This document shows positions 32,605 to 42,837 of a DNA stretch of 45,303 bases, piece by piece (the stretch's first letter is position 1; every line of letters begins with the position of its first letter). The translations under genes were made by a program, and so were the position numbers. Under the pieces are notes generated by a model, which made no database searches, had not been told where the DNA came from, and saw only the letters and a list, made by a program, of their open reading frames with translations. Location: NCBI GenBank assembly GCA_002454335.1, contig DKIP01000013.1:991-46293 (forward strand), read 5' to 3'. Source of the DNA: Cytophagaceae bacterium UBA6715 (GTDB taxonomy: Bacteria > Bacteroidota > Bacteroidia > Cytophagales > Spirosomataceae).

Positions 32605-34365
32605 TTATTCAAAAATGGTTAAAATCTCGTCATCAAGCAAACGTTTTGTTAATCCCAAAGCCTTTGGCACCTCGTAATGGTAGAAAAACTTCATGGTATG
32701 AATCTTGTCTTGATAAAACGATTTTTCCGCGGAGTCTACATTTTTTGCGGCCACATTACCCTGTTTCAACCATTGCCATGCCACCACGATCAATCCGAAC
32801 AATTCCATGTACAGCGTTGAATCGGCTAAGAATACGTCGGGCTGTCCCGCTTTGCTCAATTTATGGAGGGTTACTTTATTGAGGCTGGCTAATTCATTGG
32901 CCAACATCTCTGCATAAGGTTTCGTGATTTCATTCGTCATTCCTTGCGCAATATCCGACTGAATCAATTTCACCAAAGCCTGAACCGCTTTTCCTTGTTC
33001 GCTTGGAATACCACGGCCTAATAATGTCAAACCATGAATTCCGGTAGTTCCTTCGTAAATGGACATAATCCGAACATCGCGAGCCATTTGTTCCAATGGA
33101 AAATCTTCTGTGTAGCCATAGCCGCCTAAGACCTGCATCCCTTGATTCACAGCCAAAATTCCTTGCTCTGCTGGGTATGTTTTCGCTACGGGCGTCATTA
33201 AATCCAAGAGCATTTGAGCCTCTTTTTGTTCATCACCAGTCAAGCATTTCGATAAATCCTCCCAAAGGAAACATTGGAACAATAAGCCCATGGCGCCTTC
33301 TACGATCGATTTTTGGTAATACAACATACGTTGTACATCGGGGTGATTTTGAATGAGGGTCGGTGGAGTCTCCGGATCTTTATTTGTTAATTTTCTACCT
33401 TGACTACGCTCAGACGCATATTGTTTGGAGAAATGATACGCAGCAGAAGCGATGTAAGCACCCCCCATGCCCACACCTAGGCGAGCTTCATTCATCATTT
33501 GGAACATGTACATCAATCCTTTGTTGGGCTCACCCACCAAATAACCAATGGAATCGCCTTTGTCGCCAAAAGAAAGATGTAAGGCTGGAGTCGCTTTTTG
33601 GCCCATTTTATGGTAAAGTCCCATCGAGGTTACCTCGTTCGAAACCCATTGCCCATTTTCTTGTCGGCGCTTAGGAACCACAAACAACGAAATCCCTTTC
33701 GTCCCTTTGGGAGCGCCTTCCAAACGCGCCAAAACCAAGTGAATAATATTTTCTGAAAAGTGGTTATCACCACCAGAGATGAAAACTTTTTGACCTTTAA
33801 TCGAATAGGTCCCGTTGCCTAAATCTTTCGCGCTGGTACTGACATCGTTCAAGGAACTACCCGCTTGAGGTTCTGTCAAGCACATGGTACCCGTCCATTT
33901 TCCGGCAAGCATGTTGGGAACAAATGCTTGCTTCAATTCTTCTGAACCAAAGCTGGCAATTAAATGCGCCGCGCCATTACTCAGTCCCGTAAACATAACG
34001 ATGGAGTTGTTTGCCGCACCGCGAATGAATTCATGTGCGCCACCTACCATGGATGGTAATTGTTGGCCTCCTTTTTCATAGGAAAAGGTCGCACCAATCA
34101 TCCCTGACTCGCCCATTTCTTTTACATAGGCTTCTACCGAATGATGCACCTGAACGGTCCCATCTATTAATTCAGCTTGATTGCGATCCGCATCCACAAA
34201 ATGAGGGCGTAAATGACGTTCCGCGATTTGTTCGGCTGAGTCCAGGACCATGTCAAACATGTCGGGCGCATAATCCGCATAACGGGGATATTGACACAAA
34301 GAACCATAATTGAAAACCTCTTTTAGTATGAAATCGAGGTTGCGGCGGTCATATTCTCTCGGCAT
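32605..34365 (-). CDS. Acyl-CoA dehydrogenase (large FadE-type)
   Basis: A 586-residue protein, longer than the 380-residue classic enzymes and like the large family with an extra C-terminal helical domain. FAD-binding motif MCLTEPQAGSSLNDVSTSA, then KVFISGGDNHF; C-terminal LGGYGYTEDFPLEQMARDVRIMSIYEGTTGIHGL, the usual region around the catalytic base. It oxidises acyl-CoA to enoyl-CoA and passes electrons to an electron-transfer flavoprotein. Its chain-length preference is not evident. No strong promoter box was found in the 137 bases upstream. Confidence 0.93.
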   Translation of the reverse strand: MPREYDRRNLDFILKEVFNYGSLCQYPRYADYAPDMFDMVLDSAEQIAERHLRPHFVDADRNQAELIDGTVQVHHSVEAYVKEMGESGMIGATFSYEKGGQQLPSMVGGAHEFIRGAANNSIVMFTGLSNGAAHLIASFGSEELKQAFVPNMLAGKWTGTMCLTEPQAGSSLNDVSTSAKDLGNGTYSIKGQKVFISGGDNHFSENIIHLVLARLEGAPKGTKGISLFVVPKRRQENGQWVSNEVTSMGLYHKMGQKATPALHLSFGDKGDSIGYLVGEPNKGLMYMFQMMNEARLGVGMGGAYIASAAYHFSKQYASERSQGRKLTNKDPETPPTLIQNHPDVQRMLYYQKSIVEGAMGLLFQCFLWEDLSKCLTGDEQKEAQMLLDLMTPVAKTYPAEQGILAVNQGMQVLGGYGYTEDFPLEQMARDVRIMSIYEGTTGIHGLTLLGRGIPSEQGKAVQALVKLIQSDIAQGMTNEITKPYAEMLANELASLNKVTLHKLSKAGQPDVFLADSTLYMELFGLIVVAWQWLKQGNVAAKNVDSAEKSFYQDKIHTMKFFYHYEVPKALGLTKRLLDDEILTIFE

Positions 34366-34444
34366 AATTTTTCAGTTTAGATGGAAGCAAATTTGCAGAG
34401 AAAAAAACTATTATGCAAGCATACTAAATTGACTTCTACCCAAG

Positions 34445-34479
34445 TACCTTTGGCAAACCTTGGAGGATTGCCAAAGGTA
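34445..34479. repeat. 35-base palindromic repeat, copy 2
   Basis: Arms TACCTTTGGCAA and TTGCCAAAGGTA enclose A-CCT-TGG-AGG-A. Compared with copy 1 the third base of the left arm (G to C) and its partner in the right arm (C to G) changed together, keeping the pairing; the three loop bases also differ. It lies 23 bases past the DUF4249 stop codon. The left arm contains TACCTTTG, which also matches a -7 box, probably by chance. Confidence 0.8.
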
Positions 34480-34502
34480 AGGGTTGAACACGGGATTTTT
34501 GA

Positions 34503-35561
34503 TCAGTAAACTGGTAAATTCAAGCCCACATTGTAGGGAATCCAGGCGGCTTTCCGACAATCCCACAGAGGATAGTTCTTGTAGCGGATGTTGTTGAATT
34601 CGACGTAATTCACCAACTTATTGTAAGTCTCGTAGGGGATACTATTGTATCGATCAACCTTGAGACGCGTTTTCGATTTTCCAGCCACCATGAAATACCC
34701 CAAAACCTGTTGGTCAGGATTATTCAAGCAAGTCAAGTTCCCAAGAATCTGTGCAGGAACCTTATCAAAAATTCCTCCCCCTAGTGTCCGTTGGTCTTCT
34801 TGGCGCTGCCAATAGGTATGCGTCGCCCGATCCACCGAATAAACTTCCAATTGAACCACCCAATCCGTAAAATCCCGGAAGTTAACCGATCCCAAAGGAA
34901 GTTTTATTTTGGAGCCATCAACTAAAAAATCCGTCAATAAAATCGGTTGCGTGTTTTGGGGGGCTTGCCAACATTTACAATCGCAGGCAGGAACAGGCGC
35001 AGGGGGGGGTGGCGGCTCCGGGCAGGTGGTCAAGAACTGAATAAAATCTTGGCGTTTGATGAAATAATAATTTTCGACTTGCTTCTGATCCGGTAAAAAA
35101 CCCGATAAATCAAAGCGCATATTTTCTACCTTCTCCGCTGTAACGAATTGGGAATTCAAACCTTCAGGCGTAACCGGAGCCGACAAAGTTTGCCAAGCCG
35201 ATGCAATATCCTGCCCGGCTTTGGTCATGATCTTCAATTGGTATTTTTTTCCTACAACTCCAATAAAAGAAGCTGGGGTTTGGTAAACCCCTTTGGAAGT
35301 TTCCTTCAACGACATAGCAGCCCCCGTTTCATCCACGATACGCACATCAGCGCCTTGAATCATTTGGCCTTGAAATTGGGTAACATCAAAAGGTGAATAG
35401 CCCGAAGTATAATTTAAGCGCACCGTATAAGGTCCTGCCATGTTAGACATTTCCCCATAAACGACGATCGCATTACTCAAATTTTGCGTCTTAAAATCTG
35501 TAATTTCTGTTTCACAGGCCATCAGCAACAGCATCCATGAAAATAATAAGAGTCTTTTCAT
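34503..35561 (-). CDS. DUF4249 lipoprotein, partner of the TonB-dependent receptor
   Basis: A 352-residue protein with a lipoprotein signal (LLLMAC, lipid-modified Cys16). The beta-rich body with YGEMSNMAGPYTVRLNYTSGY and ADVRIVDETG matches DUF4249, a family that usually follows TonB-dependent receptors and is thought to be a surface-exposed or periplasmic binding partner. Residues about 180-198 form a Pro/Cys-rich loop (CPEPPPPPAPVPACDCKC) with four cysteines; part of it is coded by a run of eight G/C bases (35002-35009). Its ATG overlaps the stop codon of the receptor (TAATG), so the two are translationally coupled. Confidence 0.9.
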   Translation of the reverse strand: MKRLLLFSWMLLLMACETEITDFKTQNLSNAIVVYGEMSNMAGPYTVRLNYTSGYSPFDVTQFQGQMIQGADVRIVDETGAAMSLKETSKGVYQTPASFIGVVGKKYQLKIMTKAGQDIASAWQTLSAPVTPEGLNSQFVTAEKVENMRFDLSGFLPDQKQVENYYFIKRQDFIQFLTTCPEPPPPPAPVPACDCKCWQAPQNTQPILLTDFLVDGSKIKLPLGSVNFRDFTDWVVQLEVYSVDRATHTYWQRQEDQRTLGGGIFDKVPAQILGNLTCLNNPDQQVLGYFMVAGKSKTRLKVDRYNSIPYETYNKLVNYVEFNNIRYKNYPLWDCRKAAWIPYNVGLNLPVY

Positions 35562-38065
35562 TAGAATTTGAAGTTATAAGTGATGGATGGAATCGCAGCT
35601 CCCAAAACCGAAAGCTGAAAGGTACGTGCCTGATTAATCAATCCGGTAGATGAACGGAAGAAAATCGAATAGGCGTTTTGGCGAGATAGCAAATTGTAGA
35701 TGGAGAAATTCCAACTACCCTGCCAGCGTTTTCCTTCTTTGGGTTCAATCGTAAAGCCTACATCCAATCGCATGTAAAATGGAATCCGTTCTTCATTACG
35801 CAAAGTAAAACTCGGAGAGGAATAGCCATCCAAAACCGGTGCAATCGTAGTCCCACTTAGATATGTAAAGGTTGTTCCATTGTATACATAACTAGATGGA
35901 AGATAACCCGCACGCGGAAAAATCCCCGATGCATATTCAAAATCATATAAATCATTATAGGCATATACCTTGTAACGGGCGTTCGGATAGGTAATCGGTC
36001 GGCCAGAGGTATAGGTAAAATTCGCATTGAATGAAATCCGTTTCGTCAAGCGATTATTTAGCACAAACTTGAAATTATGCGGCATGTCAAAATTCGCGGG
36101 AAATTCTTTCCCAAAATTCGCCGCAATTTGATTTTCATTCGCTTCAATCAAACGGAAAGAACGCGCATAGGTATAGGAAACCCAACCAGTCAAACGTGTT
36201 CCCCGCGCCTTTTTTAAGAAAAACTCAGCACCATAAGCACGACCCTTACCCACCAATAGCTGCGTCTCCACGGTTGGATTCAGATAAAGCGCCGCGCCGT
36301 CAACGTAATCAATGACATTGGATAATCGTTTATAATACAATTCCGCTGAAGCCTCGAAAACGGCATTTTGCGCATTGGTAAAATTCTTAAAGAAACCGAT
36401 TGAAAATTGATCTGCCACCTGCTGTGGTAAATAGGGATTCGAATTCTTCCAAATGTCCACCGGTGATACAGCCATCGTATTCGACAACAAATGCATGAAC
36501 TGCTGCATGCGATTGAAGCCTAATTTTATGGACGTATTAGTATCCAATTTCACCGCCAAGGATAAGCGAGGTTCAAAACCGCCATAAGACTGAATCACAT
36601 CACCTGCTTGGTATTGTAAGGTGTCCATAATCGTATTGAATGCGCGCGGAATACCAGATATGTATTGATAAAAAGTTTGGGCACCCACCAACTGATAAAA
36701 GGCGTAACGAAGGCCATAATCTAAACTAACACGCTTCCCAAGCGGCAAACTATGACCCACATAAACCGACATTTCGCGTGAATTTTCCACTGTCATAGGG
36801 AATGTATTCACGACTGAATTTTCTGTACTGGGCTTAAACGTACCCGCATCATTTCGATAGGCATTCAACTCAACACCCATGTCCAAACGACCACGGGTTT
36901 TCAAATCCAAACTCAAGTCTTCTCGAATCGATTTTTGAGTAATGGATGGTTTCCAAGCGAATTCAAAGCCTGATTTTAAGCCGTCTATGCCATAGGAATA
37001 ATCACTTACGAAGGCAGTGAAATGATGTGACCAATTTCGCCACAAGGCATGATGCTGAAAATTCAAAGTCTTCGTCTGCCAAGAATACAAGGTATCTGAA
37101 GCAAATTTGAATCCGTCGTGACTGACATAGCCAGAAACAGAAATTCGTTGGTTTTCGCTCAATTTATGCGTCAACTTGAAATTGACATCATAGAAATCCG
37201 CTTTACTTTTTTGAAGCGCAGGATTCGGGAAATAACCCAAATAAAAATCGGACATCGAACCTCGAGCCCCAAAAATCAAAGACGTTTTTCCTTTAACCAA
37301 AGGACCATCAAATAAGAGTCGGCTAGATAATGGACCCAGCCCACCCTGAATCGACCACTTTTCAAAATTCCCCTCCTTCACGCGAACGTCCAAGACAGAA
37401 GATGCACGGCCGCCATACATACTGGGAATTCCACCTTTGTACAAACTCAAATCTTGAACCATATCGGCATTAAAGCCCGTAAAAAACCCAAATAGATGGG
37501 AGGTATTAAACAAGGGAACTCCATCCAATAGGACTAAATTTTGATCAACATTTCCGCCCCGCACATTAAAACCAGAGGCCCCTTCCCCTACTGTGGAAAC
37601 ACCTGGCAACAACATAATGCTACGAATAACATCGGCTTCTCCCATCAAATTGGGCAGTTTTTTCAGCGTCTTGCTCGACATCTTTTCAACCCCCATGATC
37701 GTCCGATTGACATTAGCATCCGACTTCTCTGCTGAGATAACTACCTCATCCAAAATCTGTTCGGACTTCTCCAAAAAAACCGTCATACTGGCATTTTCCT
37801 TTAAGTCGATGCGACCCGTTTTAAACTTATAACCCAGACTCCGAAAAACCATTTGATAAGATCGAGCGGGCAAAGTCACCGAAAAATGACCTGCAGAATC
37901 TGTACGTGCCCCGATCGACAAACCCGAAAACAAGACAGATGCGCCTTCGATGGGAGCTTTGGTTTCTAAGTCCTGGATATTTCCAGAAAAAATAAAATAG
38001 CCTCTTTTTTGACCCTGCGAAGCAAAGGACAAGAGTAAGCAACATAAGAGCAATACCTGCCTCAT
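35561..38065 (-). CDS. TonB-dependent outer-membrane receptor with carboxypeptidase-like regulatory domain
   Basis: An 834-residue protein. Signal peptide at 1-18; CarboxypepD_reg-like domain about 25-105 (IQDLETKAPIEGASVLFSGLSIGARTDSAGHFSV); plug domain about 120-230 with GFNVRGGNVDQNLVLLDGVPLFNT and YGGRASSVLDVRVKEG; then a 22-strand-type barrel ending PSITYNFKF with a terminal phenylalanine. It would import a ligand across the outer membrane using TonB energy. It is shorter than SusC proteins and has no SusD partner; DUF4249 follows instead. It overlaps the upstream CxxCH/propeller gene by four bases (ATGA). Confidence 0.93.
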   Translation of the reverse strand: MRQVLLLCCLLLSFASQGQKRGYFIFSGNIQDLETKAPIEGASVLFSGLSIGARTDSAGHFSVTLPARSYQMVFRSLGYKFKTGRIDLKENASMTVFLEKSEQILDEVVISAEKSDANVNRTIMGVEKMSSKTLKKLPNLMGEADVIRSIMLLPGVSTVGEGASGFNVRGGNVDQNLVLLDGVPLFNTSHLFGFFTGFNADMVQDLSLYKGGIPSMYGGRASSVLDVRVKEGNFEKWSIQGGLGPLSSRLLFDGPLVKGKTSLIFGARGSMSDFYLGYFPNPALQKSKADFYDVNFKLTHKLSENQRISVSGYVSHDGFKFASDTLYSWQTKTLNFQHHALWRNWSHHFTAFVSDYSYGIDGLKSGFEFAWKPSITQKSIREDLSLDLKTRGRLDMGVELNAYRNDAGTFKPSTENSVVNTFPMTVENSREMSVYVGHSLPLGKRVSLDYGLRYAFYQLVGAQTFYQYISGIPRAFNTIMDTLQYQAGDVIQSYGGFEPRLSLAVKLDTNTSIKLGFNRMQQFMHLLSNTMAVSPVDIWKNSNPYLPQQVADQFSIGFFKNFTNAQNAVFEASAELYYKRLSNVIDYVDGAALYLNPTVETQLLVGKGRAYGAEFFLKKARGTRLTGWVSYTYARSFRLIEANENQIAANFGKEFPANFDMPHNFKFVLNNRLTKRISFNANFTYTSGRPITYPNARYKVYAYNDLYDFEYASGIFPRAGYLPSSYVYNGTTFTYLSGTTIAPVLDGYSSPSFTLRNEERIPFYMRLDVGFTIEPKEGKRWQGSWNFSIYNLLSRQNAYSIFFRSSTGLINQARTFQLSVLGAAIPSITYNFKF

Positions 38066-39534
38066 CGTTTTTTGTTTCGTAAAATTAAAATTCCTTTAGC
38101 GGTCTTCCAGGCTGGATCAAATCCCCCCTGAGGAAATTCTTGTACTGGGAGACTACCTAAAATTAAATCAAGGTCTCCATCATGATCCAAATCACCCGCA
38201 TCCATAGAACACCATCGGCCCAAATGGTTAATTGGCATTGATTTCAGTTTGAATCGCCTATTCACTTGTTCTAGATAACAAAAACCTTCCATTGGACTTT
38301 TCGCAACGTTTGGGAATAAGGAGATAGCCACAATATCCATATCATCATCTTGGTCAAAATCTCTTACCAATACCTTATTTGAACCATTCATTGGGGAAAA
38401 ATGACTTTTTACAAATTTCCAATTTCCTTGATTTTCAAAAATGTATATGCCGTGGTATGGCTTCAAAACAGTCGAAAAATCCGCATTATCACCCGCTGAA
38501 TAAATAATGTCAATATCACCATCTTTATCTATATCTGCTAAATCAAAAGACGTAGATCCATAAACGGGTGGAAAACGTAAAGTCTCAACGGTAGAAAACC
38601 GACCATTCCCTTGATTAAAATAGGTTACGATTGACTCGTTACCTTGTGCAAATAGCACAATTAAGTCCATTCGACTATCCTGATTAATATCCGCCTGCAT
38701 AACCTGAATTGCACCGGCCTGTTCACTTATCACATGTTTAATCCAACGCTTTCCCGACTTTTCCCAAAAGGCGAGTGCCCCTTTTTGTAAGCCGAATTCG
38801 CATGTCACCCATTCTGGGCTCTTATCACCCACCAGATCTACTTGCAGTAAATTAACCGGCCGTTGAAGTTGGTCCAGCAATACATGTTGCCCATCCCATG
38901 ACGATACTCTTCCTAGCATGTTAGGATTTGCTTGAGTGGATGTCCCAATGAATGTCAGCAAGGGTGATTCAGATTGAGTATTTACGTGAGCCAATGCTAA
39001 TTGGTTTCCACGAATTTCTCGCACTTTACCTTGCGAATCAAATGCAACTATACTTTGATTTGCTTGATCACCTACTAAAAAGCCAGAAGACTTTTCAACA
39101 ATTCGAACTGAGGTAACATTGGGCAATAACCCTTTAATTTTTGGTATTTCTATGACCTCTGGCTTAAATAAATTCACTAAACGCCAATCTTTCGTTGAAT
39201 TTGTGTCAGGTAACTGAGCTGGAGCATTGGTCAAATAATAAGCCTTAATTTCAGCCCACTCTTCCTCGGAGACCATTGGACTATGCCCTCGTAAACTAAT
39301 GTAATTACGAATAGGATCTTTGAGCACTTTGATTTCTGACTCAATGCCCATCATCATGGCCATATAAGGCAATGTTCCATATTCCCATACATTATGAGGA
39401 AGCAAACTAGGTTCAGGAAATTGATGACAACTTTGACAATGTAGTCTAGCTAATTGTTCTCCCCTTTTCACATCTGGTTTACAGCACATGACTAGGTAGG
39501 ATAAAACAATGAAACTAAATATCCTTATCAACAT
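38062..39534 (-). CDS. FG-GAP/VCBS beta-propeller lipoprotein with a CxxCH heme motif
   Basis: A 490-residue protein. A lipoprotein-type signal ends at LVMCC (Cys17/18). Soon after is HCQSCHQFPEPSLLP (C33, C36, H37), a CxxCH c-type heme site, with a methionine-rich stretch MAMMMG near 58-63 that could supply the distal ligand; the cytochrome region is short (about 20-115). The rest is a beta-propeller with calcium-binding repeats such as DIDKDGDIDI, DFDQDDDMDI and DLDHDGDLDL. The role is unknown; it may carry electrons or bind polymers at the cell surface. Both ends overlap neighbours (TAATG upstream, ATGA downstream). Confidence 0.82.
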   Translation of the reverse strand: MLIRIFSFIVLSYLVMCCKPDVKRGEQLARLHCQSCHQFPEPSLLPHNVWEYGTLPYMAMMMGIESEIKVLKDPIRNYISLRGHSPMVSEEEWAEIKAYYLTNAPAQLPDTNSTKDWRLVNLFKPEVIEIPKIKGLLPNVTSVRIVEKSSGFLVGDQANQSIVAFDSQGKVREIRGNQLALAHVNTQSESPLLTFIGTSTQANPNMLGRVSSWDGQHVLLDQLQRPVNLLQVDLVGDKSPEWVTCEFGLQKGALAFWEKSGKRWIKHVISEQAGAIQVMQADINQDSRMDLIVLFAQGNESIVTYFNQGNGRFSTVETLRFPPVYGSTSFDLADIDKDGDIDIIYSAGDNADFSTVLKPYHGIYIFENQGNWKFVKSHFSPMNGSNKVLVRDFDQDDDMDIVAISLFPNVAKSPMEGFCYLEQVNRRFKLKSMPINHLGRWCSMDAGDLDHDGDLDLILGSLPVQEFPQGGFDPAWKTAKGILILRNKKR

Positions 39535-42500
39535 TAATTCAGCTTTTTAAAGATTTGCATCGTAGCTGAGTTACGCGTCACAAAGTATAAAGGACCTTTT
39601 GGTGTATGAACAATTTTGATATCACGCACGTCACCATCTTGTAAAAATCTAGTTTCCGTTGGAATCATCGGACTAAAGCCACCCTTGCCATTTCCCCTTA
39701 GAATTAGACCAAAGAAGGCATCGTACCGCGCTTGGTACATAGACGCTCCATTGAAATTACCCCCTAAGAGCACATCTAAATTTCCGTCCTTATCTACATC
39801 CTCTGTACGCAATACCATCACTTTAGATACTTGGGCTAATGCAGGCAAGAAATGCATCACGAATTTCCCTTTGCCTTTGTTTTCTACATATACCGACTCG
39901 AATGTATTCACCATGCGTTCCGTCGCACCTTTCAGTTCTTCGTCACTAAACAAATCCTCAATCGTATTGCCCGCAAACTCATTGTACTTCGTGTATCTCT
40001 TGCTGATGATACTTGGGATTTGTTTCCCCATTTCATCTTTGCTATTGATTGGATACCAATCATCTCCACGGTTGTAAGAAATGATGTGTTCTTCCGTGTC
40101 ATTCTTATCAATGTCTTTGATCAACATACGTAATTTCCCATCCACCTGTTTCCGTAATTTGGTGTTTGTCCCCAAGTTACCTACGACGAAATCCATGTCG
40201 CCATCTTTATCAAAATCGCCAGCTGTTAAACCTCCCCAAAAACCAGTAAATTCTTCTAAGCCATTTTCAATGAGACTTAATTTACCTCCACGGTTTTCGA
40301 ATGATTTAATGGGCATCCAATCCCCTACGACCGTTAAATCTTGATCACCATCCCGGTCGAAATCCGTCCAAATCGCTTCAGTCAACATCCCCGCTTCACG
40401 AAGATCTGGCGCTAAAGCCTGTGTGCGGTCGGCAAATTGACCACGGCCATTATTGATCAATAAATAAGATTTAGGTGAATAGCCATAATGATAACCTACC
40501 ACACGACCACCAACAAACAAATCGATATCTCCATCGCGATCAAAGTCGCAAGGGCGAACAACCGATTTATTGTCATACATGGCTGGCAATGCTTTGGCAT
40601 CACGCGTAAAATTACCTTTCCCATCGTTTTTATAAAGTCGGTCAAATTGCTCCGGCATTTGATCATAAAACTCATTCCCACCAGACACCACATACAAATC
40701 CAAATCCTTGTCTCCATCCGCATCAAAGAACAAGGCATCTACATCCTCATACAAGCTGTCCAACTTAAACGAGGCCTGTGAAGAAAGTGCGAATCCGTTT
40801 GGCTTTTGAACATATAATTGCCCTGCTTGATATTTCGCACCACCTACATAAAAGTCCTCTAAACCATCTCCATTCACATCACCCACAGCCATCTTAGGAC
40901 CCTCGATAGATACTTTAAATGGAACTAACAGCTCGCGATTGAAATCAAAATAGGTGTTCTCTTGATGCAAATAAGGAATGTTAAGCGTACCTGTCACTTC
41001 CTCGAAAAGAGGTTTAGTTTGTGTAAAGAATTGAAAATCTTTCACCAGCATTTGAGCATTCTTCTGATCAAGCGTCAACAATTCATTGATCTTCGGATGC
41101 TTAATAATCTGCATTTTCTCATTCTCCCAAATGACAATCAAAGAATCCACATCGCTCAATTGACCGATACCGAAGAGCAACATTGGCTCCACAGAACTCA
41201 TAAAACCGCGCGTCGGCATCATCTGCTGCAATTGTTGGCCTTCCTTCGTCTTCAAAATCACCTTTGCCCCGACCCCGAAGGTATTCATGCCTTCGCCTTT
41301 GAACTTCACTTTCACGAAATTATTCTTCAACAACTCACGCGAATGATTTTCATAAATTCCTGCAGGTTCGTTCAAGTTATTGGAAATCAAATCCAAGTCG
41401 CCATCATTATCCAAATCCGCATAAGAACTACCATTCGAAATCCCTTCTTCTTCAAATCCCCAAACCTTCGATTTATCCTTGAAACGTAAGTCTTTGGAAC
41501 CTTGGAACAAGTAATTATGCACCTTTCCACTTGGCATTAAATCAATCGCTTCTTGATCCAATTTATGCGAGGTAGGCAAACCATAATGCAAGGAATCGCC
41601 AATCACGAATTTTAAATAATCCAAATCGTTCGGTCGGCGTAAGATTCCATTCGAAATAAAGATATCTTTCAAGCCATCTCCATCGTAATCCGCCATCAAA
41701 GTACTCCAACTCCAATCCGTGGCGGCAACGCCAGAAGAAGCCGCAATGTCAGCGAATTTCTCGCCACTCATATTTAATTGCAAGCAGTTCCGACTGTATT
41801 GATTGAAATAGCCAAACTGTAATTTATACATGTAGATATCCAAAGGATCTTCCCCCACAGATGATTTCTCGACCTTCTCATCTTCCGGGTACATATCCAA
41901 AGTCATCACGTCTTGGTAGCCATCGTTGTTGATATCCGCAATATCCGATCCCATCGAGAAGCGGCTCAAATGCTTAAAGTGCTCTTTAATACCCTCTTTA
42001 TAGGTCCCGTCTTTTTGATTGATGTAGTAATAATCGTCCTCATGAAAGTCATTGCTGACATAGATATCGAGCCAACCGTCATTGTTCAAATCTGCGACTG
42101 AAATTCCCAATCCATAGCCCATGGCAGCTTGGTAAATCCCTGATTCTGCTGAAATGTCCTTGAATTTGCCTCCATCGTTCCGGTATAAATAATCACCGGC
42201 TTCGTTATCCTTCAGCATTCGAGTATTCACCCGATCGTAGGAACGCGTATTATGCACCGCATGATTCAACAAATAGCAATCCAAATCGCCATCCTTGTCA
42301 TAATCAAAAAAGGCAGCCTGCGTGGAGAATCCTGTAAAATCCAAGCCATATTCATTGGCCTTTTCCGTGAAGGTATTGTCTCCATTATTGATGTATAATT
42401 CGTTTGAACCCTCCATCCCTTTGAAATTGCTCACGGCACAAACATAAATATCCAAGAAACCATCCCCATTAATATCAGCCATCGTAACACCCGTTTTCCA

Positions 42501-42827
42501 GTCGGAGAAACCCGCTACTCCCGCCTTTTCTGTGATGTCTTCAAACTCCATATTGCCCTTATTCAGGTACAATTTGTTTTTTCCTTGATTGGAAGTGAAA
42601 AACAAATCGACAAGCCCATCATTGTTGATATCACCAGAAGCTACCCCACCCCCATTATAGAAATAGAGGTAATCGAGGATGTTAAAATCGGGGGTTTCTT
42701 TGATTTGATTGGTAAAATCAATGTGTGTTTTCGAAGCCGGTAATTTCTCAAACAATTGCACGTCATCACCTGATTTACATGCAAGAAAACCAACGGATAA
42801 AATGAAAAATGCGAGATACTTATTCAT
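39534..42827 (-). CDS. CRTAC1-like lipoprotein: FG-GAP/VCBS repeats with ASPIC/UnbV domain
   Basis: A 1097-residue protein with lipoprotein signal ending FLAC (Cys17). At least twelve FG-GAP/VCBS calcium-binding repeats (DINNDGLVD, DINGDGFLD, DYDKDGDLD and so on) form two propellers on either side of an ASPIC/UnbV domain at about 505-575 (KVKFKGEGMNTFGVGAKV ... MPTRGFMSSVEPMLLFGIGQ). Such proteins are surface or extracellular and probably bind glycans or other polymers; their exact function is not known. It is a clear paralogue of the next upstream gene, 10 bases away, and its stop overlaps the start of the CxxCH gene. Confidence 0.9.
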   Translation of the reverse strand: MNKYLAFFILSVGFLACKSGDDVQLFEKLPASKTHIDFTNQIKETPDFNILDYLYFYNGGGVASGDINNDGLVDLFFTSNQGKNKLYLNKGNMEFEDITEKAGVAGFSDWKTGVTMADINGDGFLDIYVCAVSNFKGMEGSNELYINNGDNTFTEKANEYGLDFTGFSTQAAFFDYDKDGDLDCYLLNHAVHNTRSYDRVNTRMLKDNEAGDYLYRNDGGKFKDISAESGIYQAAMGYGLGISVADLNNDGWLDIYVSNDFHEDDYYYINQKDGTYKEGIKEHFKHLSRFSMGSDIADINNDGYQDVMTLDMYPEDEKVEKSSVGEDPLDIYMYKLQFGYFNQYSRNCLQLNMSGEKFADIAASSGVAATDWSWSTLMADYDGDGLKDIFISNGILRRPNDLDYLKFVIGDSLHYGLPTSHKLDQEAIDLMPSGKVHNYLFQGSKDLRFKDKSKVWGFEEEGISNGSSYADLDNDGDLDLISNNLNEPAGIYENHSRELLKNNFVKVKFKGEGMNTFGVGAKVILKTKEGQQLQQMMPTRGFMSSVEPMLLFGIGQLSDVDSLIVIWENEKMQIIKHPKINELLTLDQKNAQMLVKDFQFFTQTKPLFEEVTGTLNIPYLHQENTYFDFNRELLVPFKVSIEGPKMAVGDVNGDGLEDFYVGGAKYQAGQLYVQKPNGFALSSQASFKLDSLYEDVDALFFDADGDKDLDLYVVSGGNEFYDQMPEQFDRLYKNDGKGNFTRDAKALPAMYDNKSVVRPCDFDRDGDIDLFVGGRVVGYHYGYSPKSYLLINNGRGQFADRTQALAPDLREAGMLTEAIWTDFDRDGDQDLTVVGDWMPIKSFENRGGKLSLIENGLEEFTGFWGGLTAGDFDKDGDMDFVVGNLGTNTKLRKQVDGKLRMLIKDIDKNDTEEHIISYNRGDDWYPINSKDEMGKQIPSIISKRYTKYNEFAGNTIEDLFSDEELKGATERMVNTFESVYVENKGKGKFVMHFLPALAQVSKVMVLRTEDVDKDGNLDVLLGGNFNGASMYQARYDAFFGLILRGNGKGGFSPMIPTETRFLQDGDVRDIKIVHTPKGPLYFVTRNSATMQIFKKLN

Positions 42828-42837
42828 AAACTACTTA

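Noticed and set aside
39616..40077. A 153-codon plus-strand frame inside the 1097-residue propeller gene
   Set aside because: Antisense shadow of a repetitive, compositionally biased gene; other such frames (40081-40344, 40488-40781, 40962-41489) recur across the same gene, and none has a promoter or recognisable domain.
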